A stretch of DNA of 64,000 nucleotides from Streptomyces tropicalis (GCF_029269835.1 NZ_JARJBB010000006.1:248001-312000), one strand, 5' to 3'; counted from the first letter of the stretch, positions 7,540-15,352 are shown. Numbers and translations: made by a program. The notes: generated by a model not told the origin, from the letters alone.

Positions 7540-8975
7540 GGAGCCCCCTGGGTCGTCGTGGGCCGGCCGCCGATGCTCTGCGCGTGCCGGAAGAAGTTCT
7601 GCGGGTCGTAGGCCCGCTTCACCTCCAGCAGCCGGGCGCGGTTCTCGGCGAAGCAGTCGGTCTCCCAGTCCTCGGCGGTCCGGGAGCTGGGAAAGTTGAC
7701 GTACGAGCCGCAGGCGAGCGGGGCGAGCGCGCCGGCCGCCCGGTCCGCCCAGGCGGTGAGCCGGGTCCCGGCGTCCGGGTCCGCCGCGACGTCGCGGCAC
7801 GCCATCTGGTACCCGATCAGGAACCGGGCGTCGCGGTGCACGTAGGCCGTGGCGGTCCGCGGGACCCGGTTCGCGGCGCCGCCCACCGCGATGCACAGCA
7901 GGTAGCGCTCGCGGCCCTCCGCGTCGAGGGCGGGGTCCCAGGCGTCGAGCAGCGCGGCGGACTCGGCGCGGGTGGCGGCCCGTCCGGTGAGCCGGTAGCT
8001 CTGCCGGGTGTAGGGGTGGCGGTGGCCCTCGGCCTCGGGGCCGCTCCCCGTACGGTGACACTGCGCCACCGTCTTCGAGCCGCACAGGGCCTCGTGCATC
8101 ACCTCGGCGTACCCGGCGCGGGTGCCGACGGTGCGGCTGAGCGGCTTGGCGCCCGCCCGCTCGGCGAGGGCGTCGAGTTCCGCGGCCAGTCGCTCGGTGG
8201 GTCCGAGGTGGACGCCCCACACGCGGACCACGGGGTTGCCCCCGGGACCGAACATGCCGGGCAGGACCACCAGGGAGGTGCCCAGTTCGTCGGGGCCCTC
8301 GACGCACCACTCCTGCCAGGCGGTGAGGACGTCGACGGCGTCCTCGTAGGCCCAGAGCGTCTCGAACCCGGTCATCTCCGGGGCGTCCACCGGCCGTACC
8401 TCGAACTCGGTGACGATCCCGAAGGTGCCGCCCCCGCCGCCGCGGACGGCCCAGTACAGGTCGGGTTCCACGGCCGGCGAGCAGCGCACCGTGCGGCCGT
8501 CGGCCAGCACCACGCGCGCCGCGGTGATGCGGTCGCTGCCCATCCCGAACTTCCGGGTCTGCCAGCCGAGTCCGCCGCCGGTGAGGAAGCCGCCGACGCT
8601 CACCGTCGGGAAGGTGCCGGTGACGATCTGCCGCCGCTGCGGCCGCAGGGCGTCCAGCGCGTCCAGCGACTGCACACCCGCACCGAGCCGGACGACGGGA
8701 CCGTCGGCGACGGCGTGGTGCATCCGGGACAGGTCGACGACCAGACCCTCACCGGTCGACCAGCCGTTCATGCTGTGGCCGTTGCCCCGGACGTGGAGGC
8801 GCAGGCCGTGCTCCTGTGCGTGCCGCAGGCAGGCGACGACGTCGTCCTCGCCCGTGCAGTACGCGACGGCGTGCGGCCGGATCGTGTCGAACTCCGTGTT
8901 CTGCAGCTGCCTGGCCAGCGGGAAGCCCGGGTCGGAGGGCTCCACCAGCTCGCCGCGCAGACGGTCCCGCAGCAT
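7536..8975 (-). CDS. BBE-like FAD-linked oxidase
   Basis: 479 residues: an N-terminal FAD-binding domain of the vanillyl-alcohol-oxidase superfamily and a C-terminal berberine-bridge segment (AYDPQNFFRHAQSI). The histidine for covalent 8-alpha linkage is H67 in RGNGHSMNG. The second linkage site, a cysteine in the family's G-x-C-P-T motif, is phenylalanine here (GTFPTV, F122), so flavin is probably attached only through histidine. Such oxidases catalyse dehydrogenations or oxidative cyclisations in antibiotic pathways. Start and stop overlap its neighbours (TGATG upstream, ATGA downstream), showing tight operon coupling. Confidence 0.9.
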   Translation of the reverse strand: MLRDRLRGELVEPSDPGFPLARQLQNTEFDTIRPHAVAYCTGEDDVVACLRHAQEHGLRLHVRGNGHSMNGWSTGEGLVVDLSRMHHAVADGPVVRLGAGVQSLDALDALRPQRRQIVTGTFPTVSVGGFLTGGGLGWQTRKFGMGSDRITAARVVLADGRTVRCSPAVEPDLYWAVRGGGGGTFGIVTEFEVRPVDAPEMTGFETLWAYEDAVDVLTAWQEWCVEGPDELGTSLVVLPGMFGPGGNPVVRVWGVHLGPTERLAAELDALAERAGAKPLSRTVGTRAGYAEVMHEALCGSKTVAQCHRTGSGPEAEGHRHPYTRQSYRLTGRAATRAESAALLDAWDPALDAEGRERYLLCIAVGGAANRVPRTATAYVHRDARFLIGYQMACRDVAADPDAGTRLTAWADRAAGALAPLACGSYVNFPSSRTAEDWETDCFAENRARLLEVKRAYDPQNFFRHAQSIGGRPTTTQGAP

Positions 8976-9343
8976 CAGTCGTCGACGCCGAACTTCTCGG
9001 CGGTCACCTTGGAGCCGGCGTGGCCGCGCAGCTTGGTTCCCTGCGGGTCGAAGAACTGGGCGCCGCCGGTGCCCTGCCACCGGGTGTCGGAGACGAACTC
9101 GCCCTCCACCCGGACGTGGGCCTCGCCGACGTGCTTGCCCTCGCCGTCCGCGGCGAGGATGTGGAAGCCGTACTCGAAGGTGCCGGGGCCGGTGGAACGC
9201 CAGCTGCCCAGGCCGATGTTCTTGGTGTTCAGCTGGGTCGAGACGACCCCGCCGTCGGACGAGAACGAGACCAGCCCGGGGACGAGTGTGCCGTCGTCGT
9301 CCAGCTGAGTGGTCCAGGTGCCGACCAGTCGTGCGTCGCTCAT
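8975..9343 (-). CDS. Small lipocalin-like beta-barrel protein
   Basis: 122-residue soluble protein with strongly alternating beta-strand character and a start typical of calycin/lipocalin-like folds (RLVGTWTTQLDDDG; then GLGSWRSTGPGTFEYGFH and GEFVSDTRWQGTG). Comparable small beta-barrels occur in polyketide clusters, as possible binding or cyclase-like proteins. I recognise only the fold pattern, not a defined family. The ATG at 9343 follows GGAGAG, and the stop overlaps the start of the flavin oxidase gene. It may hold an unstable intermediate for that oxidase. Confidence 0.75.
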   Translation of the reverse strand: MSDARLVGTWTTQLDDDGTLVPGLVSFSSDGGVVSTQLNTKNIGLGSWRSTGPGTFEYGFHILAADGEGKHVGEAHVRVEGEFVSDTRWQGTGGAQFFDPQGTKLRGHAGSKVTAEKFGVDD

Positions 9344-9382
9344 CTCAACTCTCCAGGGAGTTCACGGGGTGGGTGGTCGCCG

Positions 9383-9631
9383 TCAGCCTTCCGGCCAGGT
9401 CTGGAACCGCGCTCGAGACGTCCTGTAGGGAGCGCGGGGGTCGTCGGGGCCGTCGGCCGGGAACAGCGGCGGGGTTCCGAGGTCCGGGTGCCAGTACGTG
9501 GCCATGTGGATGGCGCCGAGGGCGGTCAGCCCGCGCAGCACGGGCAACAGGCAGTGGCGGACCAGGACCCGCCGGACGGTGCCCGGCCGGCCGGGGGCCG
9601 CGGGCTCGGGGGTGGACCAGTGGCGGGACAC
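9383..9631 (-). CDS. Small hypothetical protein of the tailoring operon
   Basis: 82-residue reading frame from a GTG at 9631 with a well-placed CGGAGC ribosome-binding sequence. The middle (LPVLRGLTALGAIHMATYWH) is mildly hydrophobic and followed by a Pro-rich tail ending in a basic, aromatic stretch. No family is recognised. It fills the gap between the methyltransferase-like gene (stop at 9679) and the lipocalin-like gene (start at 9343) and shares their direction, which is the main reason to accept it. Confidence 0.55.
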   Translation of the reverse strand: MSRHWSTPEPAAPGRPGTVRRVLVRHCLLPVLRGLTALGAIHMATYWHPDLGTPPLFPADGPDDPRAPYRTSRARFQTWPEG

Positions 9632-9678
9632 GTCGCTCCGATCGGTGGCGTGGGCGCGGTGCGGGACGGTTCGGCTCT

Positions 9679-10230
9679 TCAGCGGGTGCAGACGGCCAGT
9701 TCCAGCCCGGTGCCGAACGGCAGGGGCAGCGAGGCCCAGCCGCTGCCGGGCAGCCGCAGGTGGGTGAGCAGCTCCGGGCAGGGGCGGACGGCCCGGTGCG
9801 TCCCGCACGCCACGACCACGGCGCCCGGCAGCATCCGGGGCTCCAGCATCTGCAGCAGCGGCAGGTGGGACTCGGGCGGGCCGTCGAGCACCAGCAGGTC
9901 GACCGGGCCCGGCACCGCCGGGAGCACCCGCTCGGGGCGGCCGGGCCGCACCTCCGCGTACCGGTCCAGGCCCGCCTGCCGGATCGCGGCGGCCGCGGCC
10001 TTCCGGCGGGCGGGGTCCGGGTCGCAGGCCACGACCCGGCCGCGCCCCTGCTCGCTCAGCGCGCGGGCCGTCGGGAGGAGCGACGCGGCGTCCGGGCGGC
10101 CGGTCCGAAGGACCGTCAGCAAGCCGGTTGCCAGGACGAGTTGGCGGAGCAGGGTGTCCAGGGCGGTCCCGTCGTCCGGTGCCGTGGCGGCGCCGAGGGG
10201 ACGGTCGACGGACGATGTGGTGCTGGGCAT
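9679..10230 (-). CDS. O-methyltransferase-like protein with degenerate SAM motif
   Basis: 183 residues related to class I O-methyltransferases of the caffeoyl-CoA type. The core beta-strands are visible: RGRVVACDPDPARRKAA (acidic loop after strand 2), PVDLLVLDGPP (motif like the metal-binding DG region) and MLPGAVVVAC. It is shorter than the usual ~220 residues. The first glycine-rich SAM loop, normally GTGTGYS, reads TGRPDAAS, so cofactor binding is doubtful. The ATG at 10230 follows GGGGGAG. It is the first gene of the leftward tailoring run. It may be a non-methylating relative. Confidence 0.75.
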   Translation of the reverse strand: MPSTTSSVDRPLGAATAPDDGTALDTLLRQLVLATGLLTVLRTGRPDAASLLPTARALSEQGRGRVVACDPDPARRKAAAAAIRQAGLDRYAEVRPGRPERVLPAVPGPVDLLVLDGPPESHLPLLQMLEPRMLPGAVVVACGTHRAVRPCPELLTHLRLPGSGWASLPLPFGTGLELAVCTR

Positions 10231-10633
10231 GCGCAACTCCCCCGTTGAAGAGTGTCGGGAGGCCACGACGGCCTCCCGGCCCGGGTGAACCTTTCGGCCG
10301 AGCGTTACAGACCCGGGCACGGGGGGCCACGGCCGTGGACGGCTGCGCGAGCGGGACTCCAGCCGTCCTCCACCCGCGGCGGGCGCCGGGGCCGCCGGGC
10401 CGCGGCGGGGTCTGCGCCACCGGGCCGCGGCATGGCGGAGGTGCCGTGGCCGGACGGCGGCCGCATGCGCGGCGGCACCCCGCCGCCCTGTTACCGAGTG
10501 CGGACAGAACCGGGTGAACAACTCCGGTCCGGGCGCCGTCTCACGGGGTGCAGCCAACAGCCGATCCGGCCGGTCGCCCTGCGGGAGCAGGCGGCGGTGC
10601 CGCGTCGTGACAGCCCGTGGGGGGACTTCCGTG
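10231..10633. other. Promoter-bearing intergenic region with two hairpins
   Basis: 403 bp separate the divergent methyltransferase-like and lipoprotein genes, and no credible gene is seen. A perfect 9-bp inverted repeat, CGGGAGGCC-acgac-GGCCTCCCG, lies at 10256-10278, just upstream of the leftward ribosome-binding site, and could be an operator or leader hairpin. A second 9-bp dyad (GGACGGCTG/CAGCCGTCC) is at 10337-10368. Neither is followed by a T-run. Exact start sites cannot be assigned. Confidence 0.6.
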
Positions 10634-11314
10634 ATGACCGTTCGCCGTGCTCGCCGCACCACCCGGTCCGCCGGCCTGGTGGCCGTCGCCGCCGTTGCCG
10701 CCTTGTCGCTGACCGCCTGTCAGAGCGGGGGCGGGGACGGCGCCTCCGGCCCGGAGAAGCAGGTCTCCGGCTCCGGCTCCACCGGTGGGAGTGCGCCCGG
10801 CGGCGCCGGGACCGGCGCGGACGGGACCCGGACCGGTGGGGGGACCGGGACCACCACCGCGCACCGCACCACCGCACCGGCCGCCGCGGGCAGGGCCGCG
10901 TCCCCGGTCGGCACGCAGACCCTGGCGGACGGCAGCAAGGCCGAGATCCACCGACTCGGCGACCAGCACTACCTCGCCAGGATCGTCCACCGCGGTCAGG
11001 TCCTGGCCACGCTGGAGACGAACCAGCACGACGCCGGACTCGACGCCAACGACATGTTCGTCGTGCTCACACTGGGCGGCCAGGTCCATTCCTGGATGGG
11101 CGGCGGACACCAGGGACCGGGGACCTTCCACCTTGCGGGCGGCTGGACGGCCAGGGTCACGAGGACCGGCGACCTCCGGTACCGCGCGCAGATCCTCGGC
11201 CACGGGGGTGAGGTGGACGCCACGCTGGAGGCGGACCAGCACGACGCCGGGCTCGACGCCAACGGCATCCGCATCGTGCTCAGCGCCGGCGGTGTGATCA
11301 GCGCCCACGCGTGA
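10634..11314 (+). CDS. Secreted lipoprotein with two ~60-residue repeats
   Basis: 226-residue putative lipoprotein. Basic N-terminus and hydrophobic stretch end in the lipobox LTAC with C29. A Gly/Ser/Thr-rich linker follows to about residue 90. Two related repeats then occur, each ending in LETNQHDAGLDANDMFV or LEADQHDAGLDANGIRI; the shared QHDAGLDAN core is the signature. I do not recognise a named family. The ATG at 10634 (a GTG precedes it directly) follows GGGGGA. It probably sits on the outer membrane face and is not obviously part of the tailoring cluster. Confidence 0.85.
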   Translation: MTVRRARRTTRSAGLVAVAAVAALSLTACQSGGGDGASGPEKQVSGSGSTGGSAPGGAGTGADGTRTGGGTGTTTAHRTTAPAAAGRAASPVGTQTLADGSKAEIHRLGDQHYLARIVHRGQVLATLETNQHDAGLDANDMFVVLTLGGQVHSWMGGGHQGPGTFHLAGGWTARVTRTGDLRYRAQILGHGGEVDATLEADQHDAGLDANGIRIVLSAGGVISAHA

Positions 11315-11401
11315 ACGCCTGCCCCGGGGAGCCGCCTCCCGCGGCCCCGCCCACGCACCACCGGATGTCCCGGCGGCCCGGCGCTGTGACCGGGAAGGTT
11401 C

Positions 11402-11492
11402 ACCGGCTCGCGACGCCCGGCACGGCACCTCGCTGCGTCGTCGCATCACCCGGGTACATCCCGTACGCGGGCGACGCTCCGCCGTCCGATGC
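11402..11492. mobile_element. MITE-derived fragment
   Basis: About 90 bp here align, on the opposite strand, with the interior of the complete MITE at 36713-36876. Shared stretches include CACGGCACCTCGC (11421-11433; reverse complement at 36823-36835) and the surrounding region to GACGCTCCGCC. The terminal inverted repeats are not recognisable, so it is a decayed copy. An imperfect hairpin (CTCCCCCAC ... GTGGGAG) follows at 11498-11535 and may terminate the rightward or leftward transcript. Confidence 0.6.
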
Positions 11493-11575
11493 TCCCCCAC
11501 AGCCTGAACGGCGTGGGAGGTGCCCCCAGCACCGGACGCCGCGAACTTCCCGGCAGACCTTTCCCGGCCACAGCA

Positions 11576-12913
11576 CTAGACGTGTGCCGGGGCCATGTGG
11601 TCGGTGAACCAGTCGCGGGCCAGGTCGGTGACCGCCTCCAGCGCGCCGGGCTCCTCGAAGAGGTGGCTCGCGCCGGGGACGACGGCGATCCGGCTCTCGC
11701 AGCGCAGCAGGTCCCGCGCCTGCCGGTTGAGGTCGAGCACGATCGGATCGGCACTGCCGACGACGAGCAGGGTGGGAGCCGTGACCTCGGGCAGCCGGGG
11801 CCCGGCGAGGTCGGGCCGGCCGCCGCGGGAGACGATCGCGGCGGGACGGGCCCGCTCCTCCGCGGCGGCCCACAGGGCGGCGGCCGCGCCGGTGCTCGCG
11901 CCGAAGTACCCGACGGCGAGACCCTGCGCGGCGCTCTGGGCGCGCAGCCAGTCGGTGACGCCGACGAGGCGCCCGGCGAGCAGCGGGATGTCGAACACGT
12001 TGTCCCGGTCGGCCTCCTCCTCCTCGGTGAGCAGGTCGAACAGCAGGGTGCCGAGGCCGGCACGCTGGAGTCCGGCGGCCACGAACCGGTTCCGGGGGCT
12101 GCGCCGGCTGCTGCCGCTGCCGTGTGCGAAGACCACGATGCCGTCGGCGCCGGCGGGCACGGTGAGGCGGCCGCGGAGCCGGACGGCTCCGGCGGCGATG
12201 TCCACCTCCCGGTCGGCGGCGAGACCGCCGCCGTCCTCGCCGGGCCCGTCCGTGGCGGCGGCGGTGTCGGGGGCGGAGCGGGCTGCGGACCGGCGGAGTT
12301 CGGCCGCGACCTCGTAGTCCTCGACCTGGGTGAAGTCGGCGTAGAACTGGCCGATGGCGTAGAAGGCGGCCGGGGTCGCCACGCAGACCATGTCGTCGGC
12401 CTCGCCGGCCAGCCGGTCGGTCCAGTCGTGGGGCGCGACGGGCACGGCGAGCACGGTCCGCGCCGCCCCGCGGGCGCGGGCGATCCGGCAGGCGGCGCGC
12501 GCGGTGGACCCGGTGGCCACGCCGTCGTCGACGATCACCACGGTCCGTCCGGCGACACCGGTCGCGGTGCGCTCACCGCGGTAGCGGGCGGCACGCCGGG
12601 CCAGCACCTCCCGCTCGCGCTCCTCGACGCCCGCGAGGTCCGCCGGGGAGACGCCGGTCTCGCGCAGCACCTCGTCGTTGATGACCCGCACGCCGTTCTC
12701 GCCGATCGCGCCCATGCCCAGCTCGGGCTGGTAGGGGACGCCCAGCTTGCGCACCATGCAGACGTCCAGGGGCGCGTCGAGCGCCTCGGCGACCGCGGCG
12801 GCCACCGGTACCCCGCCACGGGGCAGCCCCAGCACGACGACGTCCTGGCCGCGGAGGTACTCCAGTCGGGCCCCCAGCCGCCGTCCGGCGTCGCGGCGGT
12901 CCGTGAAGAGCAT
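11576..12913 (-). CDS. Phosphoribosyltransferase-alpha/beta hydrolase fusion
   Basis: 445-residue two-domain protein. Residues about 1-215 are a type I phosphoribosyltransferase with the PRPP loop VVIVDDGVATGSTA at 125-138. Residues about 230-445 are a dienelactone-hydrolase-like alpha/beta hydrolase with the nucleophile S340 in GYFGASTG, an acid in GSADP and a histidine in GASHLFEEPG. The fusion is known in actinobacteria and often found among stress or dormancy genes, but its substrate is unknown. The DUF1876 gene ends 12 bp upstream, so the two are co-transcribed. Confidence 0.92.
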   Translation of the reverse strand: MLFTDRRDAGRRLGARLEYLRGQDVVVLGLPRGGVPVAAAVAEALDAPLDVCMVRKLGVPYQPELGMGAIGENGVRVINDEVLRETGVSPADLAGVEEREREVLARRAARYRGERTATGVAGRTVVIVDDGVATGSTARAACRIARARGAARTVLAVPVAPHDWTDRLAGEADDMVCVATPAAFYAIGQFYADFTQVEDYEVAAELRRSAARSAPDTAAATDGPGEDGGGLAADREVDIAAGAVRLRGRLTVPAGADGIVVFAHGSGSSRRSPRNRFVAAGLQRAGLGTLLFDLLTEEEEADRDNVFDIPLLAGRLVGVTDWLRAQSAAQGLAVGYFGASTGAAAALWAAAEERARPAAIVSRGGRPDLAGPRLPEVTAPTLLVVGSADPIVLDLNRQARDLLRCESRIAVVPGASHLFEEPGALEAVTDLARDWFTDHMAPAHV

Positions 12914-12925
12914 GACGCGCCTCCT

Positions 12926-13240
12926 TCACTCCCGGGGTGACCACAGGGGGGTGGGCGGGGTCGCCTCGGGCGCCCCCACCGCCTTGATGTCGCCGGCGGC
13001 GGCGCGCAGCAGGTCCCGGCCGAGGGCGATGAGCGCGCGTCCGGCGGCGAGTTCGTCGCCGATCTCGGGGATCGCCGGGTCGTAGGGATTGCGCCGGGCC
13101 TCCGCGCGGGTCTCCAGTACGTTGTCGCCGGTGTCGAGGACGATCCGGGCGGTGGTGTCCGGGTCGTGCTCGGACAGGTACAGGCTGAGCCGCCACTCCT
13201 TGGCGGACGGGGCCGGCCGGATGCCGGCGGGTCGGGTCAT
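12926..13240 (-). CDS. DUF1876 domain protein
   Basis: 104-residue protein matching the DUF1876 pattern: EWRLSLYLSEHDPDTTARIVLDT followed by a helix containing NPYDPAIPEIGDELAAGRALIALGRDLL. The fold is thought to resemble a dsRNA-binding domain; the function is unknown. Members often occur near universal-stress and hydrolase genes. The ATG at 13240 is chosen because the domain begins soon after it. It lies 12 bp upstream of the phosphoribosyltransferase fusion and is divergent from the YchJ gene. Confidence 0.88.
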   Translation of the reverse strand: MTRPAGIRPAPSAKEWRLSLYLSEHDPDTTARIVLDTGDNVLETRAEARRNPYDPAIPEIGDELAAGRALIALGRDLLRAAAGDIKAVGAPEATPPTPLWSPRE

Positions 13241-13449
13241 CGTCCGTCTCTCCTCACTGCGGTGCGGACAGGGCCACCTGGGGCGGCAGACGGACACGGG
13301 GCTGCGGCCCCACCCCTCCACTGTGCCCCCGCCGCGGGCGGGACGCACGGTCTCGGGGTACGCGGGCACGGTCCCGGCCGGTGCGGCGGGGCCGCGGGCG
13401 GCACCGGCCGGCGTCGGGCCGGCCCGGCGCGACGGGCACAATGAGGGGC

Positions 13450-13827
13450 ATGACCACGCGCTCCTGCCCCTGCGGACTGCCCGAGCCCTACGACCGGTGC
13501 TGCGGCCGGTACCTCTCGGGAGCCGCGGCCGCGCCGAGCGCGGAGGCCCTGATGCGGTCGCGGTACACCGCCTTCGTCGGCCGGGACGCGGGGTATCTGC
13601 TGCGGACCTGGCACCCGCGGACCCGGCCCGCGCGGCTCGACCTCGACCCGGACGTGCGGTGGACGGGCCTGGAGGTCCTCGGGGCCACCGGCGGGTCGGC
13701 CTTCCACACCACCGGCACGGTGACGTTCCGCGCCGCCTTCCGCGGCGGCTCGCTGCACGAACGCAGCCGGTTCGAGCGGGTCGACGGCGCCTGGGTGTAC
13801 GTCGACGGGGACTTCCTGGAGGACTAG
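13450..13827 (+). CDS. YchJ-family protein with SEC-C-like cysteine motif
   Basis: 125 residues. The N-terminus CPCGLPEPYDRCCGRYL carries the SEC-C-type metal-binding cysteines, and the remainder (EALMRSRYTAFVGRDAGYLLRTWHP ... DGDFLED) is the NTF2-like YchJ domain. The family is widespread and uncharacterised; zinc binding is expected. The ATG at 13450 lies eight bases after CACAAT (13437-13442), consistent with a leaderless transcript; an in-frame ATG at 13441 would add three residues. Length is normal. Confidence 0.88.
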   Translation: MTTRSCPCGLPEPYDRCCGRYLSGAAAAPSAEALMRSRYTAFVGRDAGYLLRTWHPRTRPARLDLDPDVRWTGLEVLGATGGSAFHTTGTVTFRAAFRGGSLHERSRFERVDGAWVYVDGDFLED

Positions 13828-13835
13828 GACCTGTC

Positions 13836-14034
13836 CGGGCGGTCGTGCGGCCGCTTCGCCGGCCGGTCGCCGACGTAGGCATCCCCCGCGGCGGACGGCC
13901 AGCGGGCTTCGACGGCGCGGGACGAAGGAAACGCGACACCGTCGGACGGGCTGTCACCCGGCTGGAGCGGCACCGGACGGTCGCCACTCGCCACGACGGA
14001 CGCGGCCGCGTCCTCCTCGGCACCGTGACGGCGG
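13836..14034 (+). pseudogene. IS5-like transposase C-terminal remnant
   Basis: Immediately after YchJ, one open frame reads GIPRGGRPAGFD, then RRKRDTVGRAVTRLERHRTV, then ATRHDGRGRVLLGTVTAG. This matches the C-terminal pattern of IS5-family DDE transposases (GGRPPxFD ... RNVVERxFNRLKxxRxxATRYDK). The catalytic-region glutamate of V(V)ER is lost (RAVTR), no start or N-terminal half remains, and no terminal repeats are visible. It is therefore an old, non-functional insertion fragment. Identification rests on pattern only. Confidence 0.6.
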
Positions 14035-14075
14035 GGCCCCCTTCGTCCGGTTGCCGGAGCAGGGCTCCTCTGCGA

Positions 14076-14255
14076 TCAATGCGCGGGGTGCTGCGGCTGC
14101 CGCATCCAGGCGTCCGGGCCGGGGCCGCCGCCCTCGGCGAGCAGGGCCGGCCGGGCGACGTAGTGGCGCCGGCCCTCCTCGTGTGCCGCGCAGGCCTCCG
14201 GCGACGGGAGTCCGCTGTGGACCAGGCGGAACAAGGTGCCGTCAGCGGTCGCTCC
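14076..14255 (-). pseudogene. SRPBCC/AHSA1-type protein C-terminal remnant
   Basis: On the minus strand a frame reads GATADGTLFRLVHSGLPSPE and then ACAAHEEGRRHYVARPALLA, ending at a TGA at 14078-14076. This is the characteristic end of Streptomyces SRPBCC (AHSA1-like) proteins, where LRLVHSGLP is followed by an EGW-type helix; here W is R. Upstream of about 14255 the similarity stops abruptly and no start is available. The remnant sits beside the transposase fragment, suggesting insertion-driven decay. The rest of 13828-14520 holds nothing else recognised. Confidence 0.6.
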
Positions 14256-14454
14256 GACGCGCCCAGGGCAAGGACCTCGCAGCGCTCAAGGCGCTGCTGG
14301 AACGCTGAACCGGGTCCCCCGGGGGACCCGGCACGCGGCCCCCGGAACCGGCGGCTCAGGGCACCGGCGGCGGGTCCGGCGCACGACCGCGCAGCACCCG
14401 ACCGCCGTCGGCCCTCGTGCGTCCGACGTGCGACACGCGCCGACGCCCGGCCTC

Positions 14455-14479
14455 GTGACCTGCCGCTCCGGCAGGTCAC
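14455..14479 (-). terminator. Hairpin terminator downstream of GntR gene
   Basis: A perfect 11-bp inverted repeat, GTGACCTGCCG-CTC-CGGCAGGTCAC, begins 42 bp past the stop of the leftward GntR gene. It lacks a U-run, which is usual for Streptomyces terminators. Confidence 0.7.
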
Positions 14480-14520
14480 ACCATGGCACCCCGGTCCGTA
14501 CGGGAGGGGGTGCCGTCGCG

Positions 14521-15222
14521 CTACGGCGCGAGGATGTCCAGTTCCTGCAGCGCCCCCACCGTGATCTCGCGGGTGAGCTGCTCCGCGCGCGCCGCGTCCC
14601 CGGCGCGGACCGCCTCGGCGACCTGGACATGGAGCGTGACGGCCGCCGGGTCGGGGTCCTCGAACATCACCTCGTGCTGGGTGCGGCCGGTGAGGACCTC
14701 GGCGACGACGTCGGCGAGCCGGGCGAACATCTCGTTGCCGGACGCGGTGAGGATCACGCGGTGGAAGGCGACGTCGTGGAAGAGGTACGCCTCCAGCCGG
14801 TGGCCGCGCGAGTTGGCCACCATGCCGAGGGCGCACGCGGTGAGTTCGGCGCACTGCTCCGCGGTGGCGTGCCGCGCGGCCAGGCCCGCGGCGACCGGTT
14901 CGACGGCCGAGCGGAGCACGGTGAGCGAGCGCAGCTGGCGCGGGCGGGCGGCGCCGGCCAGGCGCCAGCGGATGACCTGCGGGTCGTAGACGTTCCACTC
15001 CTGCTCGGGCAGCACGGTCACGCCCACCCGGCGCCGCGAGGCGACCAGGTGCATCGACTCCAGCACACGGACCGCCTCGCGCATCACCGAGCGTGAGACG
15101 TCGAAGCGCTGGGCCAGCTCGTCGGTGCGCAGCACGCTGCCCGGCGGGTACTCCCCCGCGGTGATCGCGGGCCCGAGGGTGTCCAGTACGCGGCCGTGCA
15201 GCCCCCGGCCCGTGGTGCTCAT
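14521..15222 (-). CDS. gntR: GntR/FadR-type regulator of gluconate genes
   Basis: 233-residue FadR-subfamily regulator. The N-terminal winged helix (about 1-75) has ELAQRFDVSRSVMREAVRVL as recognition helix; the C-terminal all-helical FCD domain (about 95-225) has the metal-binding histidines in AYLFHDVAFHRVI and TLHVQVAEAV. It is divergent from gluconokinase and permease across 130 bp containing a dyad-rich A/T segment, the usual arrangement for a gluconate repressor that is released by gluconate or its phosphate. The symbol is given by context. Confidence 0.88.
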   Translation of the reverse strand: MSTTGRGLHGRVLDTLGPAITAGEYPPGSVLRTDELAQRFDVSRSVMREAVRVLESMHLVASRRRVGVTVLPEQEWNVYDPQVIRWRLAGAARPRQLRSLTVLRSAVEPVAAGLAARHATAEQCAELTACALGMVANSRGHRLEAYLFHDVAFHRVILTASGNEMFARLADVVAEVLTGRTQHEVMFEDPDPAAVTLHVQVAEAVRAGDAARAEQLTREITVGALQELDILAP

Positions 15223-15256
15223 GCACTCAGCGTACGGGGTGGATCACGGAACCAAA

Positions 15257-15300
15257 AAGTCAGACTTATTTGTCACAGACTCTTGAATTCGTCGTACCTA
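15257..15300 (+). promoter_or_regulatory. Gluconate operon promoter and candidate GntR operator
   Basis: An unusually A/T-rich block contains AAGTCAGACTT (15257-15267), a near-perfect palindrome, followed by a related GTCACAGACT at 15272-15281. A possible -35 (TTGTCA, 15270-15275) and -10 (TACCTA, 15295-15300) overlap these repeats. A repressor here would block the kinase-permease promoter and possibly its own divergent one. Assignment of the boxes is approximate. Confidence 0.45.
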
Positions 15301-15352
15301 ATCGGTTTCAGTTGCCCGGACATCACGTGTCGACGAAGACAGCGAGGCAGCA

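Noticed and set aside
14260..14308. Short + strand frame ending AQGKDLAALKALLER
   Set aside because: May be the end of another decayed gene, but too short to assign; mentioned only as part of the remnant region.
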